From assembly GCF_027594505.1 (NCBI RefSeq), contig NZ_CP115149.1, positions 558,001 to 622,000 on the forward strand: a stretch of DNA of 64,000 bases, read 5' to 3'. The notes beneath the pieces are model-generated. The model saw nothing but the letters and a program-made list of their open reading frames with translations. It made no database searches and had not been told where the DNA came from. Shown here one piece after another: positions 11,339 to 19,911 of this stretch (positions within the stretch are counted from its first letter, which is position 1; every line of letters starts with the position of its first letter). The position numbers were made by a program, and so were the translations under genes. Source of the DNA: Tepidiforma flava. Its GTDB lineage: Bacteria > Chloroflexota > Dehalococcoidia > Tepidiformales > Tepidiformaceae.

Positions 11339-11378
11339 GGGCGCGGTGGTGGGATAGCCCCCGGGGACAGGAGAGGGC

Positions 11379-12185
11379 GTGACGCAGGAAGAGTATTCGC
11401 AGGTGTGCCCGTACCTCGGGCTGGCGGACGATGCGGATTCGCACGCGACCTACGCCACCGAGGCGCACCGCTGTTACCGGCTGGAGACCCCGACGCGCAT
11501 CGCGCTGCCGCACCAGGAGAGCTACTGCCTGGGCGCGAACCACGTGACCTGCCCGGTCTACCTCGGCGAAGGCATCCCGGGCCGGAAGCCGCAGGCGGCG
11601 CCGCCGCCCGCCGCGGGCGCGGTCCCCGGTCCGCGGGAAGCGCCGCGGCGGCCGTTCGGCCAGGGGGCGGCACCGGCTCCGCGCCCGCAGCGGCGGCCGT
11701 CGCCGGGGACGCTCGGGCCGCGGCCGCGCCCGGGCGGCATCAGCCTGCCGGTGGCAACCATCGGGCTGTTCGCGCTGGCGATCGTGGTCGTGGCGCTGGC
11801 GTTCATCATCCAGCGGGTGGTGGACAACGGCGGCGGCAGCACGATTTCGCCGGCGGACGCCGTGGCGACGCGGGATGCGCTGAACCGGACGCAGACGGCG
11901 CAGGCCGCGAGCGGGACGCCGACCCCGCAAACCCAGCAGCCGGGCACGCAGCCGGCCGGGACGCCGCGGACCGGGACACCGGCGAACGGGACGCGAACGC
12001 CGGGCGCGGGGACGCCGACCCCCGGCGGCAACGGCGGGCGGACGTACACGGTGGCAGAAGGCGATACGTGCTTCTCGATTGCGCAGGCGAACGGGGTGAG
12101 CCTTCAGCAGCTGCTGGAGGCGAACAACCTGACCGAGGACGACTGCACGCGGCTGGCGGTGGGGCAGCAGCTTCGCCTGCCGTAG
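11379..12185 (+). CDS. Membrane protein with N-terminal four-cysteine domain and C-terminal LysM domain
   Basis: The 268-residue protein has three parts. Residues 8-61 form a compact domain with Cys10, Cys32, Cys50 and Cys58 (CPYLGLADD, HRC, YCLGANHVTCPVY), which looks able to bind a metal or Fe-S cluster. A Pro/Arg-rich stretch leads to one membrane helix (about 121-144). The outer part is a long Thr/Pro linker ending in a LysM peptidoglycan-binding domain (about 223-268, YTVAEGDTCFSIAQANGVS). The positive-inside rule puts the cysteine domain in the cytosol and the LysM outside. The start is a GTG with GGAGAGGG just upstream. The role is unknown; linking the cell wall to a cytosolic sensor is an inference. 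Confidence 0.8.
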   Translation: MTQEEYSQVCPYLGLADDADSHATYATEAHRCYRLETPTRIALPHQESYCLGANHVTCPVYLGEGIPGRKPQAAPPPAAGAVPGPREAPRRPFGQGAAPAPRPQRRPSPGTLGPRPRPGGISLPVATIGLFALAIVVVALAFIIQRVVDNGGGSTISPADAVATRDALNRTQTAQAASGTPTPQTQQPGTQPAGTPRTGTPANGTRTPGAGTPTPGGNGGRTYTVAEGDTCFSIAQANGVSLQQLLEANNLTEDDCTRLAVGQQLRLP

Positions 12186-12276
12186 CGCGGCTCCGCGGGT
12201 GAAGGCGAGCGACCTACGAGTGGCGCGTGCGCGTGCAGGACAGCAGCGCGGCTTCGCGGGTGAGGGCGAGCGGCCT
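12184..12276. repeat. Two imperfect 32-bp direct repeats between convergent genes
   Basis: A 32-bp unit (AGCGCGGCTCCGCGGGTGAA then GGCGAGCGACCT) at 12184-12215 recurs at 12245-12276 with three differences. Each contains a short self-complementary GCGGCTYCGC. The first copy includes the stop codon region of the LysM gene and the second reaches the stop of the epimerase gene. It may be a dispersed REP-like element or local duplication. Confidence 0.6.
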
Positions 12277-13334
12277 CAGCTGATGCGGCGGAGGATGGCG
12301 AGCGCGCCCTTTTGCCACGCGACGCGGTGCGTGACGCCGGTGTCGTAGCGGCCCCTGTTCTCGACGTACCAGTCCCACGCGCGGATGAGGGCTTCGGCGT
12401 TGGAGTACTTCGGCTGCCAGCCGAGGAGCCGCTTCGCCTTGTCGACTTCGACGTAAGAGTCGCGCCACATGGTGCCGTAGTGCCACGCGGCGAGCGGCGA
12501 GAGACGGAGCAGTTCGAGCACGCGGAGCGCCAGTTCGCCCGGCCGCGCGGGCAGGTGCCAGAGCCGGGAGCCGGAACCGGCGTGGTCGAAGAGGGCCTGC
12601 ATGTCCTCGTTCAGGGTCTGGAAGCGGTCGGCGCCGACGTTCATCGTTTCGTTGACGACGTCCGGGTTGGTGGCGGCGCGGACGATGGCGTCGACGAGGT
12701 CGGTGACTTCGAGCAGCTGGTAGTGATTGGTGCCGTCGCCGAGGAGCGGGATGCGGCGGCCCTCGGCGATCCATTCGAAGAGGATTTCGAAGACGCCGAG
12801 CCGGCCGGTGCCGAGGAAGGTCTTGGGGCGGATGATGTTGACCTGGAGGCCGCGCTGCTGGTAGTCGCTGCAGAGCTGTTCGCCGACGACCTTGGAGGAG
12901 CCGTAGTGGCCGAGCGGGTGGAGCGGCGAGGTCTCGTCGATCGGGTGGACTTTCGGGACGCCGTAGACGGCGGTGGAGGAGATGAAGACGACGCGGCGGA
13001 TGCCGGCCTTCCAGGCCTCGTGGAGGACGTAGCGGGTGCCGCGGACGTTGGTGGCGTAGATCTTTCGTTTCGAGACCTGGATGGGGAGCGCCGCGGCGGC
13101 GTGGATGACGACATCGACGCCGTCGAGCGCGCGGCGGATGGCGTCACGATCCTGCACGTCGCCCTGGATGAAAGTGACGCGGTCGGCGATATCGGCATCG
13201 TCCGGGGGCAGGGGGGCGATGTCGAAGAGGACGGGATGGATGCCGTCGTCGAGGAGGCGGCGGGCGATGTGAGAGCCGAGGAAGCCGGTGCCGCCGGTGA
13301 TGAGCCAGCGGGGCGCGGTGGCGGGGGTGGTCAT
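12276..13334 (-). CDS. NAD-dependent epimerase/dehydratase (extended SDR)
   Basis: The 352-residue protein has a Rossmann nucleotide-binding motif GGTGFLGSHIARRL at residues 14-27 and the catalytic Tyr-x3-Lys in HYGSSKVVGEQL, with the SSTAVYG segment before it supplying the Ser. The family acts on nucleotide sugars or hydroxysteroid/flavonoid-type substrates. The substrate cannot be read from the sequence. The neighbours (LysM protein, anti-sigma) give no pathway. There is no signal peptide, so it is cytosolic. Confidence 0.85.
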   Translation of the reverse strand: MTTPATAPRWLITGGTGFLGSHIARRLLDDGIHPVLFDIAPLPPDDADIADRVTFIQGDVQDRDAIRRALDGVDVVIHAAAALPIQVSKRKIYATNVRGTRYVLHEAWKAGIRRVVFISSTAVYGVPKVHPIDETSPLHPLGHYGSSKVVGEQLCSDYQQRGLQVNIIRPKTFLGTGRLGVFEILFEWIAEGRRIPLLGDGTNHYQLLEVTDLVDAIVRAATNPDVVNETMNVGADRFQTLNEDMQALFDHAGSGSRLWHLPARPGELALRVLELLRLSPLAAWHYGTMWRDSYVEVDKAKRLLGWQPKYSNAEALIRAWDWYVENRGRYDTGVTHRVAWQKGALAILRRIS

Positions 13335-13413
13335 GCGGAATCGCTCTGCCTGCAGGGTGTGATGCGCTCAGGGTGCGCCACGGGTGCGTGACGCTCAAGC
13401 CACAGCCGGCAGG

Positions 13414-14601
13414 TCAGGGTTTCGGGCCGAGGACGACGAGTTCGGCGATGAAGGCGCCGGTGCGGGGGTCGAAGCCGCCGGCGACGGTCGCGGTGTAGCC
13501 CTCGATGGAGGCGCCGCCGCGGAGGTCGGCCATGGTGAGGCCGCTTTCACCGGGGAGGATCTTCAGGCGCGGGCGGCGGACGACCTGCACCGGGCCGTCG
13601 GCGGCCTGGAGGGTGAAGCCGGTCGCGGAGACGTTCTGCAGCGTGCCGGTGAGCCGGGTGAGCGGGGGGCCATCGCGGTGATGGCCGTCGCCGTCACCGT
13701 CATGGCCGCCCGGCAGCGGGTCGAGGCGCATTTCGAGGAGGCGGCCGCCGGGCTGGTCGATTTTGACTTTGCTGCCGAGCGGGGAGCCCGTCGCGGCGAG
13801 CAGCTGGCCGAGCGAATCGACGTCGACCTCGACGAGGGCGCGGCGCCCGTCGGGCAGGAGGATGACGGCGCGGGCTTCCTTCCCGTCGCGGTCGATGGCG
13901 ACGAGCGTGACGGTGCCCTCGGCTGGCGCGGCGAGGCGCTCGAGCGGGCGGCCGTCGCCGCCGGGGAGCGCCGCCGCGAGGGCGACGGTCTGGCCGTCGA
14001 TAGCGAGGCGGCCCTGGCGCGCGTCGCGGACGAAGCCGGCGACGGAGACGGCCTCGCCGGGACGCGGCGGCCGGTCCATGACGGCGCCGGCGGCATCGAG
14101 GAAGGTCGCCCCGGATGCGGCGACCGCCACGCGGCCGAACTCGGCGGTTTCGATGGTGAGTCCGGATGCGTCCGCGGCGGCGACGGTGCCGGTGAGCTGG
14201 ACGTAGTCGTCGACGCCGAGCGCCTGGACCTGCTGCGCGCCATGGAACGGCCGGGAGACGAAGAGGGCGACAGCGGCGACGAGGAGGATGGCCGCGAGCG
14301 AGCCGGCGAGCGAGAGACGCCGGCCGCCGAACAGGCGCTCGAAGCGGCCGGGCCGGGCCGCGGCGGCGCGGACTTCGACGGGGGCCGGGCGCTGCGCCGC
14401 GAGGTAGCGCTGGAAGCGGGCGCGCGCGGCGGGGAGGGCGTCCGCGGCCTCGGCGTCGATGCCGGCACGGATGGTTTCGATGTCGGCGCGGGCGGCGAGG
14501 AGGCGCTCGAGTTCGGCGCACTCGTCCGCCGCGGCCTCCGGGGGGATGGCGCCGGTTTCGAGGGCGCGCTGGAGGAGGTCGTCGAGGCGGTCACGCGTCA
14601 T
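13414..14601 (-). CDS. Membrane anti-sigma-like protein with DUF5666-type repeats
   Basis: The start at 14601 (MTRDRLDDLLQRALETGAIP) overlaps the sigma gene by 4 bp (ATGA) and gives 395 residues. Residues 1-70 form a soluble helical domain like those of Chloroflexota anti-sigma proteins. A membrane helix follows at about 97-116 (LSLAGSLAAILLVAAVALFV). The rest is outside and contains two beta-rich DUF5666-like units (VQLTGTVAAADASGLTIETA, and RLTGTLQNVSATGFTLQAAD), with a His/Asp-rich linker (GGHDGDGDGHHRDG) between them. The likely role is to hold the ECF sigma factor at the membrane until a signal arrives. This rests on coupling and topology; no zinc anti-sigma motif is visible. Confidence 0.7.
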   Translation of the reverse strand: MTRDRLDDLLQRALETGAIPPEAAADECAELERLLAARADIETIRAGIDAEAADALPAARARFQRYLAAQRPAPVEVRAAAARPGRFERLFGGRRLSLAGSLAAILLVAAVALFVSRPFHGAQQVQALGVDDYVQLTGTVAAADASGLTIETAEFGRVAVAASGATFLDAAGAVMDRPPRPGEAVSVAGFVRDARQGRLAIDGQTVALAAALPGGDGRPLERLAAPAEGTVTLVAIDRDGKEARAVILLPDGRRALVEVDVDSLGQLLAATGSPLGSKVKIDQPGGRLLEMRLDPLPGGHDGDGDGHHRDGPPLTRLTGTLQNVSATGFTLQAADGPVQVVRRPRLKILPGESGLTMADLRGGASIEGYTATVAGGFDPRTGAFIAELVVLGPKP

Positions 14602-15215
14602 GCGCCGCCTCCCGCGGGGTAGGCTTCGCCGCCGAGGGCGCGGTGGAGGGCTGCGAGCGCCCGGCGCTGGAGGTTCTTGACGGCGTCCTCGGAGCGGTCC
14701 ATGAGGTGCGCCGTCTCGGCGACGGATTTGTCGAGGAGGAAGCGGAGGCGGATGACCTCGCGCTGGTCTTCGGTGAGGCACCGGAGGGCGCCGGCGAGGT
14801 CGCTGCGGAGCTGGATGGCCGGCGCCGGGTCGTCGTCGGCGAGAGCGCCGGCGAGGTCGGCAGCTTCGAGGTCATCCGTCGGGCCGCGGCGGATGCGTTT
14901 CTTGATGACGTCGCGGGCGAGGTTGCGGGCGATGCCGAGGAGCCAGGCTTCGATGGGGACGCCGCGGTAGTCGAAGGCATCGGCGCGGGCGTAGGCGGTT
15001 TCGAAGACCTGGGAGGCGAGGTCCTCGGCCTCGTCCGGGCTGGCAAGGCGGAAGCGGAGGTAGGCGTAGATGCGGCGGTAGTGGGCGTCGAAGAGGGCTT
15101 CCCACGCGGCCGGTTCGCGGCGGGCAGCGCGGGCCGCGAGGTCGGCGTCGGCCTGGTCGCCTTCGTGCGTGGGTTCATGGGGCCCTTCCCCGGGTTCGCG
15201 CACAGCGGGATTCAC
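14598..15215 (-). CDS. ECF-type RNA polymerase sigma factor
   Basis: The 205-residue protein has sigma region 2 (FDAHYRRIYAYLRFRLASPD, then DEAEDLASQVFETAYA and WLLGIARNLARDVI) and region 4 (CLTEDQREVIRLRFLLDKSV, then AETAHLMDRSEDAVKNLQRR with the helix-turn-helix). I use the GTG at 15215; a second GTG four codons later is possible. A TACAGT box lies just before or overlapping the start. The downstream membrane gene overlaps it by 4 bp and is probably its anti-sigma factor. The regulon is unknown. Confidence 0.88.
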   Translation of the reverse strand: MNPAVREPGEGPHEPTHEGDQADADLAARAARREPAAWEALFDAHYRRIYAYLRFRLASPDEAEDLASQVFETAYARADAFDYRGVPIEAWLLGIARNLARDVIKKRIRRGPTDDLEAADLAGALADDDPAPAIQLRSDLAGALRCLTEDQREVIRLRFLLDKSVAETAHLMDRSEDAVKNLQRRALAALHRALGGEAYPAGGGA

Positions 15216-15275
15216 TGTACGAATGGCCCGGGGAAGGTGAAAGGTGACGGGGCTTTACCGGGGGACAGGCGCGGT

Positions 15276-15968
15276 TCAGCCGCCGTTGCGGGAGCGGAGG
15301 TACTCCATGGTGGCGCGGTACTGGTCCTCGGCGATGTGCCCCTCGGACATCAGGTAGTTTGCGATCTGTTCGAGCGAGAGGATCGAGACGAGGTTGATGC
15401 CGGCGGCCTTGAGGGCCTGCTTGCCGCCTTCCTGGCGGTCGATGAGGGTGACGGCGTCGCGGACGACGAGCCCGGCGGATTCGAGGGTGGCCGCCGTCTG
15501 GAGGATGGAGCCGCCGCCGGTGATGAGGTCATCGATGATGAGGCAGCTCTGGCCGCGGACGTAGATGCCTTCGATGACGTCGGCCTTATCGGTGCCGGGC
15601 GGGTGGATGTAGATCATCGGGGTATTGACGAGGAGGGAGAAGGCGGTGGCGACGTGGAGGCCGCCGAAGGGGACGCCGGCGACGAGCGTGAACGGCTGGA
15701 CGTGGGGGTTGCGCATCGACATGAGGGCTTCGAGCTCCTCCTTGATGATGCGCGCGCATTTCTTGAGCGCCTTCGGGTTGGAGATGAGGCGGCGGAGGTT
15801 GATGTAGATGGGGGAGTGGACGGCGGTGCGGCCGAGGGTGAAATCGCCGAATTCGATGGCGTTCAGTTTCCAGAGTTCTTCGGCAAGCCAGAGGTTGCCG
15901 GGCGGCTTGGAGGATTTGCTCAAGGGGCACCCCGGGGATAGGTCGGGAGCGCGGCCGCGAACGTGCAC
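15276..15968 (-). CDS. pyrE: Orotate phosphoribosyltransferase
   Basis: The protein contains the type I PRTase PRPP-binding motif in SCLIIDDLITGGGSILQTA and the upstream VAGVPFGGLHVATAF loop, matching PyrE, which makes OMP from orotate and PRPP in pyrimidine synthesis. The ATG at 15968 gives 230 residues. A TTG about 45 nt downstream (LSKSSKPPGNLW) would give a more standard N-terminus and is a real alternative. No other pyr genes are nearby. Confidence 0.85.
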   Translation of the reverse strand: MHVRGRAPDLSPGCPLSKSSKPPGNLWLAEELWKLNAIEFGDFTLGRTAVHSPIYINLRRLISNPKALKKCARIIKEELEALMSMRNPHVQPFTLVAGVPFGGLHVATAFSLLVNTPMIYIHPPGTDKADVIEGIYVRGQSCLIIDDLITGGGSILQTAATLESAGLVVRDAVTLIDRQEGGKQALKAAGINLVSILSLEQIANYLMSEGHIAEDQYRATMEYLRSRNGG

Positions 15969-16013
15969 GCCACGTAAGGTTCTTTTTTCTTGCGCGGCCG
16001 GGGCTGTGTCAAG

Positions 16014-16994
16014 TTACGAACGGGGGTTCGCGGGCCGGTTGACGGGGTTGGGCGGCTCGCGGCCCGCGAGGACGGCGAGGATGTTGGCCGCCGCCATCTC
16101 GGCCATGCGGGCGCGGGTGGCGCGGCTGGCGGAGCCGATGTGGGGCGTGACGATGACGTTGGGGAAGGTGTACAGCGGGTGGCCGAGCGGGAGCGGTTCC
16201 GGGGTGGTGACATCGAGCGCGGCCCCGCCGAGCTGGCCGGCGCGGAGGGCGTCGACGAGAGCATCCTGGTCGACGACCTGGCCGCGCGCCGTATTGATCA
16301 GGATGGCGCCGGGCTTCATCGCGGCGAGGGCGGCGGCATCGATGAGGTGGCGCGTCTCCGGGGTGAGCGGCGTGTGGAGCGACACGAAATCGGATTCGGC
16401 GAGCAGCTCCGGGAGCGGCCGGTATTCGAGGCCGAGGTCGGCTTCGAGGGCGGGTTTGCGGGTGCGCGAGTGGTAGAGGATGCGCATCTTGAAGCCGCGC
16501 GCGCGGCGGGCGACGGCTTCGCCGATTTCGCCGAGGCCGACGATGCCGAGGGTCGCGCCGAACGCATCGACGCCGAGGAAGCCGGTGGGCGACCAGGTCT
16601 TCCAGCCGCCTGCCCGGGTGTCGCGGTCGGATTCGACGATGCGGCGGGCGGCGGCGAGGAGGAGGCCGAAAGCGAGGTCGGCGGTGGTCTCGGCGAGGAC
16701 GCCGGGGGTGTTCGTGACCCAGACGCCGAGGTCCGCGGCGGCGGCCGGGTCGATGTTGTCGTAGCCGACGGCCATGTTGGCGACGATGCGGAGGCGGGGC
16801 GCGGCCGTGAGCATCTCCGGGGTGATGCGGTCGACGACCATGGCCATGACGGCATCGCTGCGGGCGAGCGCAGCGGCGAGGTCGGCAGGGGGCGGGGGAA
16901 GGTCGCCGGGCCAGGTTTCGACGGCGTGGCCGGCGGCCACGAGCTGTTCGACGGCCCGGCCGGGGACGGCGCGGGTGATGAAGACGCGGGCCAT
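16014..16994 (-). CDS. D-2-hydroxyacid dehydrogenase (glyoxylate/hydroxypyruvate reductase type)
   Basis: The ATG at 16994 gives 326 residues starting [18 protein letters not shown], the typical start of this family; the frame upstream is only a shadow of gdhA. It has the NAD(P) site [20 protein letters not shown] (about 150-170), the conserved Arg in [10 protein letters not shown], the Glu in TPEPLP and the catalytic His in VTPHIGSAS. The family reduces glyoxylate, hydroxypyruvate or related 2-oxoacids. It is divergent from gdhA, with 84 bp between. Confidence 0.88.
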   Translation of the reverse strand: MARVFITRAVPGRAVEQLVAAGHAVETWPGDLPPPPADLAAALARSDAVMAMVVDRITPEMLTAAPRLRIVANMAVGYDNIDPAAAADLGVWVTNTPGVLAETTADLAFGLLLAAARRIVESDRDTRAGGWKTWSPTGFLGVDAFGATLGIVGLGEIGEAVARRARGFKMRILYHSRTRKPALEADLGLEYRPLPELLAESDFVSLHTPLTPETRHLIDAAALAAMKPGAILINTARGQVVDQDALVDALRAGQLGGAALDVTTPEPLPLGHPLYTFPNVIVTPHIGSASRATRARMAEMAAANILAVLAGREPPNPVNRPANPRS

Positions 16995-17039
16995 GGCGGA
17001 GAGTTTGGCGCGGAGGGCGCAGCAAGGCCAGCGCGGGTG

Positions 17040-17045
17040 TAGGCT
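17040..17045 (+). promoter_or_regulatory. Probable -10 box (TAGGCT) of gdhA
   Basis: TAGGCT lies 33 nt before the ATG. A GGAGG ribosome binding site at about 17066-17070 follows, so this transcript should have a short leader of about 26 nt. Confidence 0.4.
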
Positions 17046-17078
17046 TGCCGGCAGGCTGGCATTCGGAGGTGCAGCGCG

Positions 17079-18338
17079 ATGACCACGACGAGCGAACCGC
17101 GGCCGGTCTCCCCGACGGAGTCGGTCCTGCAAGGGGTGCTGGCGGCGGCCGACCGGCTGCGCACGCCGCCGGAAGTGGTGGACCTGCTGCGGACCTCGTG
17201 GCGGGAGGTGCGCGCACAGGTGCCGGTGCGGATGGACGACCGGACGCTGCGGATCTTCGAAGGCTACCGGGTGCAGCACAACGGGGCGCGGGGCCCGTAC
17301 AAGGGCGGGGTGCGCTTCCACCCGAAAGCGGACCTCGACGAGGTGCGGGCGCTGGCGATGCTGATGACCTACAAGTGCGCGCTGATGGACCTGCCGTTCG
17401 GCGGCGCGAAGGGCGGCGTGATGTGCGACCCGACGCACATGAGCGAATCGGAATTGAACCGGCTAACGCGGACGTACACGCAGCACATCGGGATGGTCCT
17501 GGGCGTGAACCGGGACATCCCGGCGCCGGACATGGGGACGAATCAGCAGACGATGGCGTGGATGATGGACGCCTACGGCGCGCGGTACGGCTATACGCCG
17601 GGCATCGTGACCGGCAAGCCGGTGGAGCTGGGCGGCAGCTACGGCCGGGACCAGGCGACAGGGCGGGGCGTGGCGATCTGCATGCGGGAGCTGGCGCGGA
17701 TGGAGCGGGTCGCGCCGCAGGACATCCGGGTGGCGATCCAGGGGTACGGCAACGTCGGCAGCTGGACGGCGCGGGTGGCGAGCGAGATGGGCTTCCGGGT
17801 CATCGCCGTCAGCGACGTGAAAGGCGGGGTGTACAACCCGGACGGGATCGACGTGGCGGCGCTGGACCGCTGGTTCGGCGTGGCCGGGAGCGTGGCGGGG
17901 TTCGAACCGGCGGAGCCCATCACCAACGAGGCGCTGCTGGAGCTGGACTGCGACTACCTCGTCCCGGCGGCCATCGGCGAGGTCATCACGGGAGAGAATG
18001 CGGGCCGGGTGAAGGCGCGGGTGGTGGTGGAGGCGGCGAACCACCCGGTGACGCCGGAGGGCGACGCGATCCTGCGGGCGCGGAAGGTGCACGTGCTGCC
18101 CGATATCCTCGCGAACGCGGGCGGCGTGACGGTGTCGTACTTCGAATGGACGCAGAACATCCAGCAGTTCCGCTGGCCGCTGGAGCGGGTGCTGGAGGAG
18201 CTCGAAAAGCGAATGGTGGCGACGTTCGACGAGCTGATGACGCGGGCGGCGCGGGACGGGACGCAGCCGCGGGACGCGGCCTTCGACATCGGGCTGGAGC
18301 GGGTGGCGCGGGCGATCCAGCTGCGCGGGTTCGTCTAA
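17079..18338 (+). CDS. gdhA: Glutamate dehydrogenase (Glu/Leu/Phe/Val family)
   Basis: The 419-residue enzyme has the substrate-binding segment [20 protein letters not shown], the catalytic Lys in [14 protein letters not shown] and the Rossmann motif in [19 protein letters not shown]. It catalyses the reversible oxidative deamination of glutamate to 2-oxoglutarate and ammonia. Length and motifs fit the hexameric class of about 420 residues. A GGAGG site precedes the ATG. Codons are strongly G-ending (GCG, GTG, CTG, CGG), typical of plus-strand genes here. Confidence 0.93.
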   Translation: MTTTSEPRPVSPTESVLQGVLAAADRLRTPPEVVDLLRTSWREVRAQVPVRMDDRTLRIFEGYRVQHNGARGPYKGGVRFHPKADLDEVRALAMLMTYKCALMDLPFGGAKGGVMCDPTHMSESELNRLTRTYTQHIGMVLGVNRDIPAPDMGTNQQTMAWMMDAYGARYGYTPGIVTGKPVELGGSYGRDQATGRGVAICMRELARMERVAPQDIRVAIQGYGNVGSWTARVASEMGFRVIAVSDVKGGVYNPDGIDVAALDRWFGVAGSVAGFEPAEPITNEALLELDCDYLVPAAIGEVITGENAGRVKARVVVEAANHPVTPEGDAILRARKVHVLPDILANAGGVTVSYFEWTQNIQQFRWPLERVLEELEKRMVATFDELMTRAARDGTQPRDAAFDIGLERVARAIQLRGFV

Positions 18339-18351
18339 GCCGAAAGGGTGG

Positions 18352-18366
18352 CAGGGGCGGCCCCTG
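18352..18366. repeat. Inverted repeat CAGGGGC-G-GCCCCTG
   Basis: A 7-bp perfect inverted repeat with a one-base centre lies in the 46-bp gap between gdhA and the MFS gene, exactly where the -35 element of the leaderless MFS promoter would be. It could be an operator or the remains of a terminator (no T-run). Confidence 0.4.
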
Positions 18367-18371
18367 ACCGT

Positions 18372-18377
18372 TAGGAT
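18372..18377 (+). promoter_or_regulatory. -10 box (TAGGAT), leaderless MFS gene
   Basis: TAGGAT is followed by 7 nt and then the ATG at 18385, which puts the transcription start at or next to the start codon. No ribosome binding site is present. Confidence 0.6.
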
Positions 18378-18384
18378 GCAGTGA

Positions 18385-19659
18385 ATGGTCGGGGCGTGGT
18401 TCGCGCGGACGTTCAAGGCGCTCGAGTACCGGGACTACCGGGTGCTCTGGATCGGCACGTCGCTGGCGTTCCTCGCGTTCATGATGTCGTCGGTGGTGCA
18501 GGCGGTGGTGGCGTTCGACCTGACGGGGCGAAACGGGGCGGTCGGGTTCGTCTCGCTGGGGATGGGGCTGGCGACGTTCCTCGTGTCGCCGTTCGGGGGC
18601 GTGGTGGCGGACCGGTTCCCGAAGCGGCGGATGCTGTTCGCCGGGCAGACGATCATCGGGCTGAACTTCGCGGCGGTCGGCCTGCTCATCATCTTCGACC
18701 TGATCACGATCCCGCTGCTGGCGCTTTCGACGCTGGTGATGGGCGCGGTCTTCTCGTTCATCGGGCCGGCGCGGCAGGCATGGATCGGCGAGCTGCTGCC
18801 GCCGAAGGACCTGCCGAACGGGATTGCGCTGCAGCAGGTCGGGATGACGCTGACGAGGGTGATTGGGCCGTTCATCGCGGCGGGGCTGATCGGGCTCTCG
18901 TTCGTCGGGACGGGCGGCACCTACCTGTTCATGGCGGGGCTGTTCGTGTTCGTCATCGGGAGCCTCGCGATGCTGCCGCCGTCGCGGGCGGTGGCGCGGG
19001 GCGGGCGGTCGTTCCGGGAGGACATGGCGCTGGGGATGCGGCATATCCGGGAGCGGAAGCGGCTGATGCTGGCGGTGGTGACGTTCATCGGCGTGATCAT
19101 GGCGGGGTTCTCGTACTTCGTCGTGCTCCCGGGGTTCCTCGAGAACGAGCTGGGGCGATCGTCGAAGGACATGGCGCTGCTGATGGCGGCGGGCGCTGCG
19201 AGCGGCTTCGTCGTGTCGCTGGCGGTCGCTGGTGCTGCGGGCTCGCGGCATGCGTGGATGCTCATGGTGGCCGGGGGCGTCGTGCTGGGGCTGTCGCTCA
19301 TCCTGCTGGCGGCGGCGCCGAACTTCGGGGTCGCGATGCTGGCGATGCTGGCGATCGGCTCGGGCACGGGCGCCTTCCAGGTGCTGAACAACGCGATCGT
19401 GATGCGGGAGGCGGAGCCGGCGTACCACGGGCGGGTGATGTCGTTGACGATGCTGGCGTGGGGGGTGAACGGGCTGGTGGCGTACCCGTTCGGCGCGCTC
19501 GCGGACCGGATCGGGGAGCGGGAGACGCTCGGCGTGATGGCGGCGGGCGTGCTGGCCATCATCGGTGCGGCGTGGGCGGCGTCGGTGCCCCTCCGCCCGG
19601 GCGCGCCGGCCATCGAAATCGATGCGGAGACGCTACCGCGGCCGGCGGGCGGCGACTAA
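18385..19659 (+). CDS. MFS transporter (EntS-like exporter family)
   Basis: The 424-residue protein has about 10-12 membrane helices and the MFS loop motif GGVVADRFPKRRM between helices 2 and 3, repeated more weakly in the second half (GALADRIGERETL). The N-terminus FKALEYRDYRVLWIGTSLAF is typical of the MFS_3/EntS group of drug and siderophore exporters. The substrate is unknown. It appears leaderless and so can be expressed separately from gdhA. Confidence 0.85.
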   Translation: MVGAWFARTFKALEYRDYRVLWIGTSLAFLAFMMSSVVQAVVAFDLTGRNGAVGFVSLGMGLATFLVSPFGGVVADRFPKRRMLFAGQTIIGLNFAAVGLLIIFDLITIPLLALSTLVMGAVFSFIGPARQAWIGELLPPKDLPNGIALQQVGMTLTRVIGPFIAAGLIGLSFVGTGGTYLFMAGLFVFVIGSLAMLPPSRAVARGGRSFREDMALGMRHIRERKRLMLAVVTFIGVIMAGFSYFVVLPGFLENELGRSSKDMALLMAAGAASGFVVSLAVAGAAGSRHAWMLMVAGGVVLGLSLILLAAAPNFGVAMLAMLAIGSGTGAFQVLNNAIVMREAEPAYHGRVMSLTMLAWGVNGLVAYPFGALADRIGERETLGVMAAGVLAIIGAAWAASVPLRPGAPAIEIDAETLPRPAGGD

Positions 19660-19662
19660 GCT
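19657..19662 (+). promoter_or_regulatory. Possible -10 box (TAAGCT) overlapping the MFS stop codon
   Basis: The TAA stop of the MFS gene is the first half of TAAGCT, 27 nt before the ATG of the next small gene, which has its own AAGGGAG site. Confidence 0.3.
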
Positions 19663-19689
19663 TTCGGGGAACGCACGAAGGGAGCCGCT

Positions 19690-19911
19690 ATGGGACGCGA
19701 AGAGATCGCCGCGCTGATCGCCATCCTCGAACGGGCGCGGGAGGAGGGGCCGGGCAGCCCGGTCATCGGCACGTGGAAGATCCAGTTCGACAAGAAGCGC
19801 GGAGCGTTCGTGTTCGACAAGTGTGAGAACGAGGGGTACTGCGAGGAGCGGCCGGCGGTCATCGCGCTGGATGGTTCGGTGCTGGACCCGGGGGGGCCGC
19901 TGTTCGGCTGA
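19690..19911 (+). CDS. Small hypothetical protein (73 aa)
   Basis: The short protein MGREEIAALIAILERAREEG... has an N-terminal helix, then a strand-rich part with two cysteines (KCENEGYCEERP, about residues 44-55) and a hydrophobic VIALDGSVLDPGG tail. A good ribosome binding site (AAGGGAG, 7 nt before ATG) and G-ending codons support a real gene. I do not recognise the family. Its last 53 bp overlap the convergent VanZ-like gene. Confidence 0.6.
   Translation: MGREEIAALIAILERAREEGPGSPVIGTWKIQFDKKRGAFVFDKCENEGYCEERPAVIALDGSVLDPGGPLFG

Larger units (their letters stand above)
10778..11378. other. Gene-free region between rpsL and the LysM gene
   Basis: About 600 bp without a convincing gene. 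On the minus strand it holds the rpsL promoter (10997-11024) and an untranslated leader of about 210 nt. On the plus strand a TAGGAT box at 11333-11338 probably starts the LysM transcript. A GC-rich pair of nested hairpins lies at 11216-11252. Open frames here are only unpatterned shadows. I see no tRNA and no recognisable riboswitch. Confidence 0.6.
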
